Positions 62,966-64,000 of a stretch of 64,000 bases of DNA are shown here, in pieces. The position numbers were made by a program, and so were the translations under genes. Origin of the DNA: Duganella sp. Root336D2 (GTDB lineage Bacteria; Pseudomonadota; Gammaproteobacteria; Burkholderiales; Burkholderiaceae_D); the NCBI RefSeq assembly GCF_001425005.1, contig NZ_LMDB01000038.1:314722-378721 (forward strand). The letters are read 5' to 3'. Within the stretch, counting starts at the first letter, position 1; every line of letters starts with the position of its first letter. The notes under the pieces are model-generated. The model made no database searches. It worked only from the letters and a program-made list of their open reading frames with translations, and was not told where the DNA came from.

Positions 62966-63081
62966 GGCGGTTCTCCTGACAAATTCCTTTGTCCAGTGTA
63001 GGTCTGCCCCCGATTCACAGGCGCGCGCTTCGACCACAACAGCTACAATTGCCCGATAGTTAACCGACTGGAGGAGAATAA

Positions 63082-63858
63082 ATGGAATACCAGGACCTGC
63101 TCGTGGAAGTGCATGAAAAAGTGGCACTGATCCGTCTGAACCGCCCCAAGGCGCTGAATGCCCTGAACGACAATATGATGAATGAGCTGGGTGAGGCCTT
63201 CGCCAAGTTCGAGAAAGACCCTGCAATCCACGTGATCGTGCTGACTGGCAGCGAAAAAGCCTTTGCCGCTGGCGCCGATATCGCCGCAATGAAGGACTAC
63301 ACCTATCAGGATACCCACCGGGACAACTATATTGGCCGCAACTGGGAGCACATCCTGAAAGTACGCAAGCCGGTGATCGGCGCGGTGGCCGGCTTCGCGC
63401 TGGGCGGCGGGTGCGAGCTGGCCATGATGTGCGACTTCCTGGTTGCAGCGGACAGCGCCAAGTTCGGCCAGCCTGAAATCAAGGTCGGCGTAACTCCGGG
63501 CGCAGGCGGCACCCAGCGCTTGCCGCGCACCATCGGCAAGTCAAAGGCCATGGATATGTTGCTGACCACCCGCATGATCGACGCTGCCGAAGCGGAGCGT
63601 ATCGGCCTGGTGTCGCGGGTGGTCCCGGCCGACAAGCTGATCGAATCCGTGCTGGAGATCGCCCAGGGAATCGCCCAGATGCCGGTTTCCGTCGCCATGC
63701 AGATCAAGGATTGCGTGAATCGCGCCTTTGAAACCACGCTATCCGAGGGCGTGAACTACGAGCGCCGCCTGTTCCACGCGGGCTTCGGCACCCCTGCCCA
63801 GCGCGAAGGCATGTATGCCTTCCTGGAAAAACGGGCACCGAAGTTCGAGGGTTTGTAA
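63082..63858 (+). CDS. Enoyl-CoA hydratase (crotonase family)
   Basis: 258 residues. Oxyanion-hole segments are AAGADIAAM and GFALGGGCELAMMCDF; both catalytic glutamates are present (GGGCE and FGQPEIKVGVTPGAGGTQRL), so an active hydratase is expected, adding water to trans-2-enoyl-CoA in beta-oxidation. The C-terminal EKRAPKFEGL helix fits PaaF/EchA-type single-domain enzymes. GGAGGAG six bases upstream of the ATG gives a strong start. Confidence 0.94.
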   Translation: MEYQDLLVEVHEKVALIRLNRPKALNALNDNMMNELGEAFAKFEKDPAIHVIVLTGSEKAFAAGADIAAMKDYTYQDTHRDNYIGRNWEHILKVRKPVIGAVAGFALGGGCELAMMCDFLVAADSAKFGQPEIKVGVTPGAGGTQRLPRTIGKSKAMDMLLTTRMIDAAEAERIGLVSRVVPADKLIESVLEIAQGIAQMPVSVAMQIKDCVNRAFETTLSEGVNYERRLFHAGFGTPAQREGMYAFLEKRAPKFEGL

Positions 63859-63955
63859 AAACAGGCCTTGCGGTATGGCGATCCCTTTGCTATAGTTCTG
63901 TCCCTCGCAACGCAGTGCTGACAAAACAGCAGAGCGAAACGAGAAAAAGAAGGGG

Positions 63956-63984
63956 TTGACGAGCTGCACGCTGTACCGCATAAT
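63956..63984 (+). promoter_or_regulatory. Strong sigma-70 promoter, rrn-operon-like
   Basis: TTGACG (63956-63961), exact 17-base spacer and CATAAT (63979-63984), with A-rich sequence upstream and a CTCGCTTCTCTGCTGC start region as seen before 16S genes of betaproteobacteria (from memory). The transcribed gene lies beyond the window; rRNA is inference. Confidence 0.7.
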
Positions 63985-64000
63985 CTCGCTTCTCTGCTGC

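Overview
The window is GC-rich, gene-dense bacterial chromosome with short gaps, no mobile element, no CRISPR array and no stretch over 300 bases without a gene. Gene content points to a betaproteobacterium of the Oxalobacteraceae (Massilia/Duganella/Janthinobacterium-like): a PEP-CTERM protein, a rpe-gph-trpEGDC operon, an apaG-mltA neighbourhood, a large-type isocitrate lyase, many secreted peptidases and a TonB receptor. This placement is inference; no rRNA gene lies inside the window, although an rrn-like promoter sits at the right edge.

Layout. 1-4.9 kb: end of a DUF885 peptidase, a PsiF protein, a CsgG-like lipoprotein, a DUF1059 protein, a diverged stand-alone RelA/SpoT-fold protein, and two DUF805 membrane proteins, the second apparently frameshifted in a G8 tract. 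4.9-11.8 kb: a tightly overlapping minus-strand operon RDD-SpoIIM-DUF4129-DUF4350-MoxR-DUF58. 11.8-19.2 kb: a periplasmic binding protein, a TonB-dependent receptor, a DOT1-like methyltransferase with a GNAT acetyltransferase, small unknown genes, DUF1579 and VOC proteins. 19.3-27.7 kb: a Cache-domain chemoreceptor, M28 and M13 peptidases, a long perfect inverted repeat, trhP, an orphan ParA and a lipoprotein. 27.7-33.8 kb: a LytTR response regulator with its kinase, a DJ-1/PfpI-YHS fusion, a 5'-truncated epoxide hydrolase pseudogene, MYG1 and a subtilase. 34-43.3 kb: aceA with a palindromic upstream site, DUF4424, GFA, a full-length M16 peptidase, an ArsR-SRPBCC pair, a PEP-CTERM protein, a beta-barrel protein and tRNA-Phe. 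43.4-51.6 kb: a UbiH-type hydroxylase with dsbC, the iorAB-mocA-like molybdenum hydroxylase genes, an M61 peptidase and a diguanylate cyclase. 51.7-54.6 kb: a tandem pair of unknown membrane proteins duplicated together with their upstream region. 54.6-60.7 kb: the rpe-gph-trpL-trpE-trpG-trpD-lysE-trpC operon, where I read a classic tryptophan attenuator (25-codon leader peptide with three Trp codons, antiterminator and terminator). 60.8-64 kb: apaG, an unlisted 34-aa membrane protein, mltA, a universal stress protein, an enoyl-CoA hydratase and the rrn-like promoter.

How genes work together. The trp genes convert chorismate to indole-3-glycerol phosphate under tryptophan-sensed attenuation, with a LysE-family exporter embedded in the operon. 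The iorA/iorB/mocA-like trio forms a molybdenum hydroxylase and its cofactor-maturation partner. The MoxR cluster probably builds one membrane-associated AAA+/vWA-like assembly. aceA supports growth on acetate or fatty acids, and the enoyl-CoA hydratase fits that diet. At least six peptidases (DUF885, M28, M13, S8, M16, M61) suggest a protein-degrading lifestyle.
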